From Pelobates cultripes (Eukaryota > Chordata > Amphibia > Anura > Pelobatidae), in the NCBI GenBank assembly GCA_933207985.1, contig OW240915.1, positions 266,771,000 through 266,834,999 on the forward strand: a DNA stretch of 64,000 nucleotides, in the 5' to 3' direction. Below, piece after piece: positions 11,689 to 23,269 of this stretch (positions within the stretch are counted from its first letter, which is position 1; every line of letters starts with the position of its first letter). The notes below the pieces were generated by a model. The model had not been told where the DNA came from and made no database searches. It was given only the letters and a program-made list of their open reading frames with translations. The position numbers and the translations under genes were made by a program.

Positions 11689-13407
11689 TTAAAGGGATAC
11701 TATAGTCACCAAAACAGCTATAGCTTAATTAAGTAGTTTTTGAGTATAAATGCCTCTTAAGTCTCACTCCTCAATTCTCTGCCTATGACCAGTTAAATCA
11801 CTTTTTGTTTCTGTTTATGCAGCTCTAGCCACACCTCCCCTGACTATGACTGATACTGCCTGCATGGGAAACAAATGGTTTTATTTCCATCAGTTGTAAT
11901 CAGACGTAAACTATAAGTTTTATGTACTGCTCAGTAAATTGAACTTTACACACTGAATTTGCAATAAAGGAAGTATAAACATTAGATGACTCTTTACAGG
12001 ATTTGTTTAGAAAGGCTGTGCAAGGAGGTGTGACTAGGGCTGCATAAGCAAAGCTATTTAACTCGTAAATGGCAGATCATTGATCAGTGAGACTGCAGAG
12101 GATCACCTGGCACCCCGACTTGGTACCTCTGTTGAAGGATGCTCCTAGTGCTTACTGAGGGCTCCAAGCACTCCACCAGAGACCATAACCACTGCAGACC
12201 CCATGAACTGTCGCAGCTTGGTTGGGATCTCGCGGTCACCTACCCACCCTGGACCTCTGACCAGGTTCCAGTGGGTGAACCTGTCTTTCCCCAGAGAGTG
12301 AAGCAGGAACAAGCTCTTAAAAGAGCTTAGTGATTATCCAAGGGAGTATGAAGAGCATAGCAATCCCTTGTAGCTGTTTCCCCCCATAAGAGACAGAACT
12401 CTAAACTGAGGGTGAAGTAGAACTGAAGGTTTAACGATACAGCTGCTTCTTTTATACACATTTTCCCACAAGGTTACCACCCACATGGACCTTGTGGAAC
12501 ACAGGACACAAAGTTACAACAGCCAATCAACACAGTACAGTCACACTCCCATCTAATGCACACAAACCCTCCCCTCTGCCTGTGATACAATTACCAAACA
12601 CAATGGACTAACTTAATTACCACAGACAGAAAATATCCAGTTTTACCAGAAACACCGCAAAACATATCCCCATAACTCCTACATTCCTGGATAGCCCTGA
12701 TTTGGGTGAACAACATATCCAAAAAATACCTAGATCTGATCAGGGGTTCAAAAGTTTTATGGAAGTCACATTTGACCGACTACAAGCATGGCTTTCATTC
12801 CCAAAATAGTTCCACAGATTTAGGCTGTTCTTCTCTATCCTGGAGATAATTGGCGTAAGTGCTCTGGTAACTTAATTATCTCCAGTAACAGGAAATATCT
12901 CTAAGTCAAAAACTTACAAAAAAAACATAAAAATACATAGCTCTTATAATACGATGTTTAACCTATATGTCCACATATCCCTAGATAGCTTGGATCTGAG
13001 TGCTCAATATGTCCGAAAAGCGCTCAGATCTAACAAATACAGTTGGATCGCCATGGGGTTAAACAATAGCAAGGGCTGATGAGAGAAGAGGGACAGAGCA
13101 GCCAGTTTGAACTGGTTTGGCAGTGTCCCTGGGACAATGACCTGCTGGAGAAACAGGACAGGAAAAAGGGGGAGGGGAAGAGGCACATTTTCCAGGCAGG
13201 AAGAGTGTATTAAAACCCCATAAGCCCAAACAGTGGTTTTAAATGGCAATACACCCCAGGGCCCATAGTCGCAGGGCAGGAGGCTGGCAAGCAGGCCCCT
13301 TCAAAAACTCATGGCAAACTCCCTTAAAAATGAGAGTTTGTCACAATCTATACACCAAAACTGTTTCATTATGCTGGTTATTTTGGTGACTATAGTGTCC
13401 CTTTTAA
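11689..13407. mobile_element. T2-type MITE split by an LTR-like insertion
   Basis: Left end TTAAAGGGATACTATAGTCA (11689) and right end GGTGACTATAGTGTCCCTTT followed by TTAA (13404-13407) are an inverted pair. The left part runs to about 12090 and the short right part from about 13347. The halves read as one MITE interrupted by about 1.25 kb. Confidence 0.8.
12090..13346 (-). mobile_element. LTR-like block inside the MITE (possible solo LTR)
   Basis: About 1.25 kb with no coding domain. On the minus strand it would start TGTGACAAACTCTCATTT and end near GGTGATCCTCTGCAG. This boundary pair, the size and the lack of coding potential suggest a solo LTR, but I could not fix a target duplication, so the ends are approximate. 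Confidence 0.4.
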
Positions 13408-13894
13408 GAATTATTCCTGAATAGACATTTACAGTGTATTTTAAGTTGAATTTCATTTATGTATGTAGTATTCCTCTAATTTTGATATTCCAGGAGATGT
13501 ACACACGCATAAATAATCCTGTTGTAATATCAATGTTAAACTGCAAAATAAAATGGTAGAAAACTTGCAAAAATTAAATGCTACTTACAATAGTGTAAAG
13601 TGAAGAGGTGAGTATATAATATACATTCATACAATACATGTGTGTAAGTGTGTGCTACAGTATTTTAAGAAGTATTTCATTTTTGGCAGTCTGTTTTTGT
13701 ACTTTTGCAGTTTACATTTGATATTCAAGACCATTTTATGTGTGTATATGTGCATACTTAATCTATCAGAGCAATCACAAAACCCTTGTAATTCACATGT
13801 ACACCAATTATTAGCAGTCATAACCAGACTAATCTTGCAAGTCTACAATTGACCTTCACTTCCAAGCACTTTTTGATTTAACAACGTGTTTGAA
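13408..13894. other. intergenic; nothing recognised
   Basis: AT-rich, low-repeat sequence without coding or structural signals. Confidence 0.6.
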
Positions 13895-15392
13895 TTAACC
13901 CCTTCAGGATGGAGTCAATAGTGCACGTTCTGATCAAAACAAAACAAAAACTGGAATTTGTCTGTTCAACCATAATTCACTGCTGTCACATTAAGTGCAC
14001 CCACACTTTGTTCAGGAGAAACAGGGCTTTAATTTATCATTAACTATTCATGTATGGAACATAATTTATTATGAATAAAATTAAAAAAAAATGTGAGAAA
14101 ATAAGATTTATTTTTTTTATTTTGTATTTCCGTCTGACATTTTAGCTGTGAATGTCATAATACTGTTAGGTTTTACTGCAAAAAAATGCACATATTTGTA
14201 ATCAGCGATGTCTCACAAGTACAACAGTACCCCCCATTAACAGGTTTTATGGTGTTTTGGAAAGTTACAGGGTCAAATGAACGTTCCATTTTCAAATTGA
14301 AATTTGCCAGATTAGTAATGTTACCTTTGAGATGGTGTGGTAGCCCAGGAATGAGAATTACCCCCATAATGGCATACTATTTGAAAAAGTAGACAACCCA
14401 AGGTATTGAAAGTGGGGTATGTTTAGTCTTTTTTTTTTGTAGCCACTTAGTCACACACACTGGCCAAAGTTAGCGTTCATATTTGTTTTTGTGTGAAAAA
14501 AGCAAAAAACTAATTGGCCAGTGTTTGTGACTAAGTGGCTACTAAGAAAGACTGGACATACCCCACTTGCAATACCTTGGGTTGTCTACTTTTGCAAATG
14601 GTATGCCATCATGGGGGTAATTCTCATTCCTGGGCTACCATACGCTCTCAAAGGCAACATAACCAATCTGGCAAATTTCAATGTCAAAAAATGAAATGCA
14701 AGCCTTATATGTGACTCTCTAACTTTCCAAAACACCATAAAACCTGTACATGGGGGGTACTGTTATTCTCGGGAGACTTCACTAAACACATATATAATGA
14801 CATTCTAAGTGTATTTTGTTACCTATATATATTAATAACAAAATACAGTTAGAATGAAATTACATATGAATATATCATTTATATTAAATTTTTTTAATAT
14901 TTTATTTATTATTGTAATTATATGCATATATAAAATATGTCTCTCTATTTTATATATATATATATATATTATATATGTAAGGTCATTCTAAGTGTATTTT
15001 AATACTAATATATATAATATTAAAATACACTTTGTATGACGTTACATCTATCTATATATGTGTGTATGTGTGTGTATATATTTCTATTTTATTTTAAAAC
15101 ATGTCTAATCATTTTTTATTTTTTTTTTACTTTCCCACCAGCAGTCTTTCAGATAGTCCCCCTGCTGGCAGATCCACAGCCAGCTATAGGGGGCCATGTG
15201 ATCGCTCTCAAAGAGCGATCACATGGCCCCCGGGGGAGGGCTGCATGGGCAGCCCTCCAGCAGAGGATCATGGCAGAGGTGAGTACCGCAGACCTCCAGG
15301 GGCTCAAAAGCCGTTAGCGTTTTATGCCGCCGCAACAGCTTTAAAGCCCATTTAATGTGGGACGGCATAAACGCCGTAACGGCGTTAAGGGA
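13895..15392. mobile_element. fold-back DNA element, about 1.5 kb
   Basis: Left end TTAACCCCTTCAGGATGG and right end GTAACGGCGTTAAGGG form imperfect inverted termini. Inside are a large inverted repeat (14224-14763), two AT-rich palindromic segments (about 14805-14870 and 14985-15045), and a GC-rich right part with a perfect hairpin at about 15198-15226 (TGATCGCTCT/AGAGCGATCA). No coding sequence is seen. Confidence 0.6.
14224..14763. repeat. large inverted repeat (arms about 250 bp)
   Basis: Left arm begins ACAGTACCCCCCATTAACAG and right arm ends CCTGTACATGGGGGGTACTG. Other matched pairs are GGTTTTATGGTGTTTTGG/CCAAAACACCATAAAACC and CCACTTAGTCACA/TGTGACTAAGTGG. The arms meet near 14485-14515. 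Confidence 0.9.
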
Positions 15393-15887
15393 TGAATAGT
15401 TGGCTGGCAAATACACATAACACAACAGTTTTATGTTTAGAATGCTTTGCAGACAAATGTAAACATTTTAATTATATACATTTACACAATTTTTATTTTT
15501 CACTTATTCATTCAGCTTGTACAAATCCAAAATCTTTAAATGGTGTAAAGCATTTAATTTCCCAATGTCTTTTATCTTGCAATATTTCACCGAAGTTTCT
15601 GAAATGCTAATATAAAGGCAAAAATACAACGGTTTCCTTTCATATAGTGGCAGTACCAAAAGTGGGATGTGCATTTCCTTTGGGACAAGCAAACTGCAAA
15701 ATTAAACATGCAAATTTAAATAGTCCCTCCTCACTCTATAAGAGCTCAGGATTCCCAGTTCATGCAAGTATTTTTCGTGTCCCATACTGGGTTGGAGAAG
15801 CGGAACGCTAGTTTGTCAGTCTGGTGAGGTACCCATGCTGCTGTCGCGGCTAAGTCCCGCTGAGGTGACCGGGAACCCACAAAGTCT

Positions 15888-15985
15888 TCATGCCGAAAAT
15901 ACCGCTGGGACTATTTGTGGGTTTGGTTCATGCGAACGGCCGCCAGAGAGCCAGCGTTTGATTCCATTCACATGAAGGGAACGTG
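15888..15985. repeat. dispersed repeat, copy 1
   Basis: Shares GTGGGTTTGGTTCATGCGAA, CGGCCGCC and GAGCCAGC with 22937-23047. It lies in the 5' non-coding part of the DIRS element. It may be DIRS sequence or an older insertion. Confidence 0.7.
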
Positions 15986-16479
15986 CCGAACCCAGGGAAA
16001 GCTGTTAATGGCGGCTGGTCAAAATAACTCTCAAATGGTGTCCCAGACCTGGACCATAGTCGGTGGGCAGAAGGCCAGCTTTTACACTACTCCAGGAGTC
16101 CATGGCAAACATACATGGGAAGGAGCGTTTGTCACAGATAATTGAGTAAATGAGTGAGCACAATTTTATACTAAGTGAGATTCCTGGCTTCTGTTTTTAG
16201 TTGTTCCCAGGTGGCTTGCCTGTTGGAAGGCAGGCTTTGAGCCTGCGCACAGCAGTGGAACGCATGCCTGGGAGGCCTTGTGTTCCACAGAAGTTCAGAA
16301 CGCGCTCATGTGCAATTCCTGCAGGATATTGTCGCAAACGTAAAAGCTGTGCAGACCCCAATGACAAGGTAAATGTCATTGTGGGTCTTTTCATCTCCCC
16401 CTTGCTCCCTCTCTGCTGTTCACAGGTCTTTAAAAGTAAAGATAATTATTTTACCCTAAAGACTTCTGTTTTTCTGAGT

Positions 16480-17650
16480 TTTTAGATGTCCATGCCAACT
16501 TTTTCCAAAGGATTTGGATAAGGAGAAAATGGCCACACCTGTACGAAAGAAAACTTCTTAAAAATCCAAACATCTCTCCTAAGTGTGCTACGCCGCTCCC
16601 AGATGGATGCAAAAAGATTTGCAATCAATGTTCCTCTGAAAGTTTGGAAAAATCGAAACAAAAGGAAATGCAATTATTCCTCAACTGGTTTCAAGATAAT
16701 TTTGATACTTTAGAGTCATTCAAAGAAACCGCAAGATTTAGTATTCCTGGTATTATTCAGGCGCATCCTAGTTAGACGTGTAAAAGAGAGATTTCCTTCA
16801 CACTCTGATTTATCTTATGTAGAATGTTCACACACCTCTTATTCTTCTCTGTTGAGTCAAACATCTAATATGGAAGAAGGTTTACCAGCAGAAGAACTTA
16901 AGTGATTCATGAAGGAAAAAATCTTCTATTTTATATTTTAATATATATGCATTTATAGGTATTTAAATTCTACGTGTATACTAATGTAATTATATGTATT
17001 TATATTTATATATATATATATATATTTGCGGTTATTTGTATTTTATATATAGATAGCTATATATAGAATGTCATTCTAAGTGTATTTTGTTACCAAAAAT
17101 ACTTATAAGCAAAAAGGGTGTTTGTTCCAAGGAGCAGACTTTCAATGTAAGGCAGCTTTGGATGGTGCTTCAGTAATAAAAGCTCAAAACATATGGCTTC
17201 AATTAATGGAACATTGTTTACCTGAAGGTGCAGATATAGAATTGCCACATTTAATTCACAACATCTAGTTGGATAATTATATAATTCTGAAGATGTCTGA
17301 AGAATTTTAAAGCTTCAGCCCGTATGATGGGTTTATCTTCGGTAGCAAGAAGATCCATTTGGCTCCCATTTTGGACAGTTAACACCGCACCTAAAATTTA
17401 ATTATGTGAATTACCACTGGGAAGTGCAAATTGTTTGGTTCGCCATTGGAGGAAATTATAAAACAGATGTCAGAAACCAAGAAAGCACTTCCACAAGAGA
17501 GTAGATACACTTCTGTGAATATAAGATTTCAGTACCGTAATCAAAGACCATTCAGATATCACAGGAAAAATCTTATTTTCGTAAACAATCTAGAGACAAC
17601 AGGCTTAGTGATAAGACATTTAACAGGCAAAAACAAAAAAGATTCTGACA
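16480..17650 (+). pseudogene. DIRS gag-like coding remnant
   Basis: Scattered frames upstream of the RT. The best piece (from 17431) reads FGSPLEEIIKQMSETKKALP, then RNQRPFRYHRKN, which resembles the carboxyl part of DIRS gag proteins just before the RT. Earlier pieces include SWLPFWTV-like sequence near 17360. Stops are frequent. No zinc knuckle is visible. Assigned mainly by position. Confidence 0.5.
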
Positions 17651-17684
17651 CCAAAGGTGGAACAAGGTTTCAAAGGTTTTACCA

Positions 17685-17839
17685 GGCATGGGTAAATACT
17701 ACCTTAAATTCATGGATGCTGAATTTGAGAACGAAATGGTTACAAGATCATATTCTTAGAAAAACACAGATCTCACTTTTTTGATAACTTCAGATCATTG
17801 GCAAACAAAATAAGGACTCTCCTGGTAGAAACCATGGTT

Positions 17840-17870
<31 letters not shown>

Positions 17871-18598
17871 GTGTCCCCTACAAAGTTGTTTACTCAAGAC
17901 TTTTTCTAGTGCCCAAACAAGATCTATCAGTCCAGCCTGTTCAAAATCTCAAGAGCATCAACAGATATATTCCTTATCAGAAATTTTGCATGGAAACCAT
18001 CCAATCAGTGACTCACATTTTGGACAAGTAAGATTTCATGGCTACTCTAGACCTGAAAAATGTATACTTCACGTACCAATGGCAGTTGCCGCAAGACCGT
18101 ATTTAAGGTTTGCGATTTATTCAAGAGCAAGAACTCTTCATTTTTAGTTCAAGGCACTCCCTTTCGGTTTGCCATCAGCTCCAAGGGTATTTAGAAAAAT
18201 GTTAACTCCTTTAGCTGCTACTCTGAGAGAAAAATACATCTCTATGGTGCCCTGTCTAGACAACTGGTTCGTCATATATTTTTTGGTTGAGTTATCAGCC
18301 AAAAGAAACCGCAACGTCATCCAAAATAAAGTATTAATTTCCTGGGTGTAGTAGTGAACTTAAAAAAGAGAAATTTCGTTCCTCCAGCAAGAATTAACTT
18401 GTGCAATAAGAAAAGCATGAGTATTCCATGTATACTCACATCCTCAATTCCAGCTGTCTAGTGGGTGGCAATGAGACCACTCCAATGGGAAATTCTCTCA
18501 AACTGGTCAAAAAAAGGATCTAAATATAGAGATCAGCCTATCATCACTAGTCCAAAGCAGTTAACCTTTTCAAAAGTAACAGACGCCTGAAAGCTCAG
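17685..18598 (+). pseudogene. DIRS reverse transcriptase remnant
   Basis: Recognisable blocks in order: FYQAWVNTTLNSWML (17685 on), VYSRLFLVPKQD (about 17890), SINRYIPYQKFCMETIQSV (about 17955), then MATLDLKN (18040), the palm motif around the first catalytic Asp. The YxDD block appears degraded (VPCLDNWFVIYF near 18250). Frames change at the A run at 17847-17870 and at least twice more. The fragment ends at the hAT MITE. Confidence 0.75.
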
Positions 18599-18606
18599 AT
18601 GGGATG

Positions 18607-19062
18607 CAGTGTTAATTTTGTCGACTAACAAATTAAGTCAAGTTTTAGTCAACTAATATTTTTGAGATTTAGTCGACTAAAACTAAAACAATTCAGATGA
18701 CTAAAATATGACTAAAACTAAAATGCCATTTTAGTCAAAAGACTATGACTATAACTAAATAGAAATTTGCCACCAAAATTAACACTGCACAGAGAGGCTG
18801 TGTAAGAGGCAAAAGAGACACCTGGAGAGGCTGGGAGGACACAAAGAGACATAGAGGGGCGGGAGAAGGGGCAATAGAGACAGATAGAGGCTTTAACGAA
18901 ACCCACTAGTATTTAGTTGTGTTGATTAAAATCTACTGAAGATTTAGTCTACTAAAACTAAAACAATTCAAATGACTAAAATGTGATTAAACCTAAAATG
19001 GCTTTTTAGTCAAAAGACTTTGACTAAAACAAAATTGAAATTTGCTGCCAAAATGAACACTA
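18607..19062. mobile_element. hAT-type MITE, 456 bp, with 8-bp target duplication
   Basis: Flanked by ATGGGATG (18599-18606) and ATGGGAAG (19063-19070), an 8-bp duplication with one mismatch. Ends CAGTGTTAATTTTG and CCAAAATGAACACTA are inverted. The interior repeats ACTAAAACTAAAACAATTCA twice. Eight-base duplications are typical of hAT elements. Confidence 0.85.
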
Positions 19063-19070
19063 ATGGGAAG

Positions 19071-19640
19071 CTCACCTTCATTCCCAGTTTTGCTAAGGTA
19101 CTTGCTCTCCAGAGGAACCACACCAATCTTCCAATTACAGTGAACTAAAAGCAGTATTTTATGCCCTTCAAGAATTCAAATTCTTGATTGTGAAAAGAGC
19201 TGTATGAATCCAATCAGACAACATTAGGACTGTATCACACATAAACAGACAAAGTGAAACAAGAACTCTCCACCTTCTTTGTGCAAGTATTCTGGCATGG
19301 GCTCAAGAAATTTTGGAAATTCTATCTGTAGTTCACATAAGAGGCACCGAAAATATGATTGCAGATCTCAGCAGACACAGGCAGAATGGTCTCTATACCC
19401 AAAACTGTTTGTGAAAATCGTAATAAGATTTGCTTTGCCAGAAATAGATCTCATGGCAAAGGAACAGGAAAGCTTTACGTTTAAATACGATGGTGCTTCA
19501 AAAGATCAGAACAGACATTGCGTTGGTGATCACTATAATTCCATATTAACCAAGCAGAAACTCGTTCTCAGAAGTGAATCAGATGTCCTTCACGTTCTTG
19601 GAACTCCCAGTATCAGCACAGCTTCTGGATAACAAACATC
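19071..19640 (+). pseudogene. DIRS RNase H remnant
   Basis: Reads IQSDNIRTVSHINRQSETRT (about 19207) and then IRGTENMIADLSRHRQNGLY (about 19338). SDN and xDxLSR are the RNase H signatures of DIRS elements. After it come FALPEIDLMAKEQ and QFLELPVSAQLLD-like pieces. It continues the RT frame set across the hAT MITE. Confidence 0.75.
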
Positions 19641-19789
19641 TGTCAATGGAATCACTACAGATATTCAAATTGACAGCATGACTGTTGCAAGATTAATTTT
19701 GAAGGAATTCTGGAAAGTTTAATTTACTCCTGAATTCCACAAGCATTTGCCTTGGGATCTGGATAAGTTTCTCCCTTAATGTAGGGATC

Positions 19790-20215
19790 ATTGAATGTGA
19801 CAGCAGATAATAAACATTCGGCCCATCTAGTCTGCCCAAATTTTCTTAATATTTTTATTGGTCCCTGGCCTTATCCTATAGCTAGGAAAGCCTTATGCCT
19901 ATCCCAAGCATGCTTAAACTCCTTTACTATGTTAACCTCTACCACTTCAGCTGGAAGGCTATTCCATGCATCCACTACCCTCTCAGTAAAGTAATACTTC
20001 CTGGTATTATTTTTAAACCTTTGCCCCTCTAATTTAAGACTATGTCCTCTTGTTGTGTTAGTTTTCTTCTTTTAAATATAGTCTCCTCTTTTACGGTGTT
20101 GATTCCCTTTATGAATTTAAATGGTTTTCATATGCCCCTGGTCTCATCTTTCCTCCAAGCTATACATGTTAAGATCCTTTAACCTTTCCTGGTAAGTTTT
20201 ATCCTGCAATCCATG
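19790..20215. repeat. dispersed repeat fragment (retroposon-like)
   Basis: Begins near CAGCAGATAATAAACATTCG and includes GGAAGGCTATTCCATGCATC and CTACCCTCTCAGTAAAGTAA. It breaks the DIRS coding region and looks like a widespread frog repeat, but I cannot give it a class. Confidence 0.45.
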
Positions 20216-20554
20216 AACCAGTTTAGTAGCCATTCTGCCTTTATGACTGCCCTTACTGTGTTCCTCCAGTCAAGATTATTCTTCAGTTCATTCAAGGAGG
20301 TGTTTTTTGTGTGTCTGTTTTGGGTGTATTGACTATGATGGTTCAGATTTTGGCCCGTAGTCTTTTTTTACTTCAAGATTTTGCCTCAAGTCTGCTGACT
20401 AGAAGATTCTTTAAGTCCATTCTTCTGAAAAGGCCTCCATAGCACCTTCTAGACGTGAAAAGAGCATTGCAGATTTATCCATTTTACTAAGTTCCAAGGT
20501 TGCTTGGAAAAGAAGCATTAAAACCCTCTATTGCAAGATGGCTTACCAATACCA

Positions 20555-20988
20555 TTAAAGGACCACGATAGTGCCAGGAAAACAAACTTGTTTTCTAGGG
20601 TCTTTGGGTCCCCCCCACCCTCTGGGTCCCGCCGGGCTGAAGGGGTTAAACACTTACCTTTCTCCAGTGCCGAGGGAGCCCTCTCTCTCCTCCCTTTTCC
20701 AACGTCATCTGCTGAATGCGAATGCGCGCTTTCAGTCAGTCCATAGGAAAGCATTACTCAATGCTTTCCTATGGACGCTAGCGTCTTCTCACTGTGAAAA
20801 TCAAAGTGAGAAGTACGGAAGCGCCTCTATTGAGACAGCCACTAGAGGCTGGATTAACCCTATTATAAAAATAGTAGTTTCTCTGAAACTACTATATTTA
20901 CAGCAGACAGGGTTAACCCTAGATGGACCTGGCACCCAGACCACTTCATTAAGCTGAAGTGGTCTGGGTGCCTATAGTGGTCCTTTAA
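20555..20988. mobile_element. T2-type MITE, 434 bp
   Basis: TTAAAGGACCACGATAGTGC at the left and CCTATAGTGGTCCTTTAA at the right, with TTAA at both edges. Internal pairs: GCTTTCCTATGGA/TCCATAGGAAAGC and CCACTTCATTAAGCTGAAGT. Confidence 0.85.
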
Positions 20989-21415
20989 GCAAGCTTATGA
21001 GGTTTGTGGTGTAATGTTACCTTTTTTCATTTAAAGCACACTCTACATGGGTGGAAAGATGCCGCTTCAGAAGACTTTTGTGATGCTACCTGATCTTCAT
21101 GCAATACTTTCATCAACCACTATAGACTGGCTAGACATTTTAATCTCCTCAGAAGCTACTTTTGGGTCTAAAGTGCTCATTCTCTGACATTCGCGCTTTA
21201 ATTGCATATGGGATCTTGCTATATCTACACTTTTTGTATTGTCACTATATGAAAGGAAAAACAGAAATGTTACTTATCATCAGATTGACTGGCATGGAAG
21301 GGGAGTCCTAAGCACTTATAGGGTAAGGAGGAGGGACTATTTATATTTGTGTTTTATATTGCAGTCTGCTTGTCCCAAAGAAAATGCATACCCCACTTTT
21401 GGTACTGTCACTTTA

Positions 21416-22366
21416 TTAAGGAAAAACAAATTTAAAGGTAGTAAAATTTCTGTTTTCACACATACAGTACATGTAACAAAAAAAGATAAAAATAAATTGT
21501 TAAATACCTTTCTCATATATGCAAGGACCATAAAGGCATTACTAGTAGTGAACTAGATAAAAACAGTTAAGTCACCATCAACTGTTAAGTCATATATTTC
21601 TAAAATAAAGGTAAACAGCTATAGTGATCTTTATCAAGCTCTGGAATACTAGGCTCTCCCTGACCCCTGGAGTGATCCATTAAAACTTCCTGTACTGTTT
21701 GAAATCAGGGGATCAACTTACTATGAGTAGGAGATGGTGTCCTAGTTCTCATCTCTCCCCCAGGTTCTGCCGGAAATTATATGTGTTACAGATCTCCTAT
21801 ATTCCGGCTGAGTATATCCGCTGTAGTTCCCCCAAATCCCCAGTGAAGCAGTGATTATAGCTCCCAATTCCCCAATCATCAGCCAAGACTTGAATAAGTG
21901 TAGAAACAAATGTGTTTAATCATGACCAAATGGCCCACTTATATACAAAACAAGTTTGCAGTAAAACATACAAAATACAGAAGGAAATCAGCACTAATTA
22001 ACAAACAATATGAAGATCGTCAGCAACCCAAACGAAGGAGGGCCCTCGAATCCTTCAACAAATGGGAAAATACAGAGAAATGGGGTAGGGCTGCGCCAAC
22101 AGAGAATAATAAACAGAATAAAATAAAATAGTCCAAAAAAGTCTCACTTAGAGCAGCAGAAGATAATAAATAGAATAAAATAAAATAAATAATAAATACA
22201 ATAAAATAGTCCAAAAAAGTCTCACTTAGAGCGTTTGATGGTATATAGACGGGTAGACTTTTCAATAAAAGTAGGTGCGTCCTAGTGTATCAGGGTATTC
22301 GTTTATATGAAAAACAAGGAGACAGGGGCAGCTAGTAGTGCAATACGTCTAAAATCCAGAGGGTAA
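21416..22366. other. intergenic; short direct repeats only
   Basis: No coding signal. Bases 21750-21950 look LTR-like (GAGTATATCCGCTGTAG), but boundaries are not visible. AATAAAATAAAATA-type simple sequence fills 22100-22210. Confidence 0.5.
22125..22232. repeat. direct repeat, two copies about 78 bp apart
   Basis: ATAGTCCAAAAAAGTCTCAC plus TTAGAGC occurs near 22128 and again near 22206. Confidence 0.9.
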
Positions 22367-22925
22367 AATAATAGTAGAAGGTAAAGAACTCACATTTAAA
22401 AGAGGTATGGCCAGCTTTGGTGTGAATGGCGTGCAGCGATATGATCCTTGCTTATAGAATATGAGAAAGGAGTGCGTCTGTCAACACCGTCTGGTCATCC
22501 AAGGCTCCAAATAGGGATAGAAAGAGGTGACAATAGTGCTCTCAATTGGATAAAAGTAAGTAAAAGTAACTAAAATAATACTTACAAGTATAGAGCAGAA
22601 ACACTGCTCTATTAGTGAGGCGTTGGTGGTATAATCCCCGCCTGGGATTTCTTTACGTGCAGGAACAACAGTAAAAAGCCAGGAAAGTAAAAATAATAAA
22701 AGTGCATAAAAATACAATAAAAAGAGAAATGGCACAGTAAGTAACCAAAAACTTTTAACTGATCTTAAAATACACAATATAAAATTTATATGGATGACCA
22801 GACGGTGTTGACAGACGCACTCTTTTCATATATCCTATAAGCGAGGATCATATCGCTGCATGCCATTCACACCAGAGCTGGCCATAGCTCTTTTAAATGT
22901 GAGTTCTTTACCTTTTACTATTATT
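22367..22925. repeat. long inverted repeat (arms about 135 bp, loop about 290 bp)
   Basis: Left arm about 22367-22501 and right arm about 22791-22925. Pairs include GGTAAAGAACTCACATTTAA/TTAAATGTGAGTTCTTTACC, GCGATATGATCCT/AGGATCATATCGC and CAACACCGTCTGGTCATCCA/TGGATGACCAGACGGTGTTG. No coding content in the loop. Confidence 0.92.
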
Positions 22926-22936
22926 TTTCCCTTTGA

Positions 22937-23047
22937 AGTCCTCATGCCGAAATTAGTTCCATAGCGGTCGGGCTAAGTACCGCTGGGACTCTTTGTGGGT
23001 TTGGTTCATGCGAACGGCCGCCCAAGAGCCAGCTTTCGGTTCCATTC
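22937..23047. repeat. dispersed repeat, copy 2
   Basis: Same sequence as 15888-15985 (GTACCGCTGGGACT, GTGGGTTTGGTTCATGCGAA, CGGCCGCC) with small differences. Same orientation in both places. Confidence 0.8.
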
Positions 23048-23269
23048 GCATAAAGGGAAAGAGGGCATAAAAGTCTAAATATTAGCTTTTAGGAGTAGTC
23101 TTATCAACAAAGTAGAATCTGAGTAGGCTGTTGACTCATGCCTGGCTATAAGCAAGGTCTGAAAAGTTATGCACTTGTTATCAATAGCTGCTAGGTTTTA
23201 AGAGCCTGGACATTCACGTCCATTCAGAGGCTGCACTTTAATATATATAGTATTTAATATATATACCCT

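Larger units (their letters stand above)
19641..21235 (+). pseudogene. DIRS 3' coding region (recombinase region, poorly preserved)
   Basis: After the RNase H, reading continues in pieces with no long frame. The last piece before the right terminal repeat (about 21080-21230) contains YLIFMQYFHQP and LIAYGILLYLHFLY in broken frames. By position this should be the tyrosine recombinase, but I cannot point to the HxxR and Tyr catalytic residues. A dispersed repeat and a T2 MITE are inserted in it. Confidence 0.4.
15635..21415 (+). mobile_element. DIRS-type tyrosine-recombinase retrotransposon (degenerate)
   Basis: Inverted terminal repeats: left about 15635-15760 and right about 21290-21415. Pairs include GTACCAAAAGTGGGATGTGC with CATACCCCACTTTTGGTAC, TTGGGACAAGCA with TGCTTGTCCCAA, and AGTCCCTCCT with AGGAGGGACT. 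A third, shorter copy of the outer end (GTCACTATATGAAAGG, 21241) lies just inside the right repeat and resembles the internal complementary region of DIRS elements. Between them lie gag, reverse transcriptase, RNase H and a 3' coding region in that order, all on the + strand and all broken by stops and frame changes. Later insertions inside: a hAT MITE (18607-19062), a repeat (about 19790-20215), a T2 MITE (20555-20988) and a 24-bp A run near 17847. Confidence 0.85.

Noticed and set aside
16201..16485. 94-codon frame in the DIRS 5' region
   Set aside because: No match to gag that I can see; overlapping frames on both strands.
20531..20957. Open frames of up to 128 codons near 20.6-21.0 kb
   Set aside because: They lie inside a T2-type MITE.
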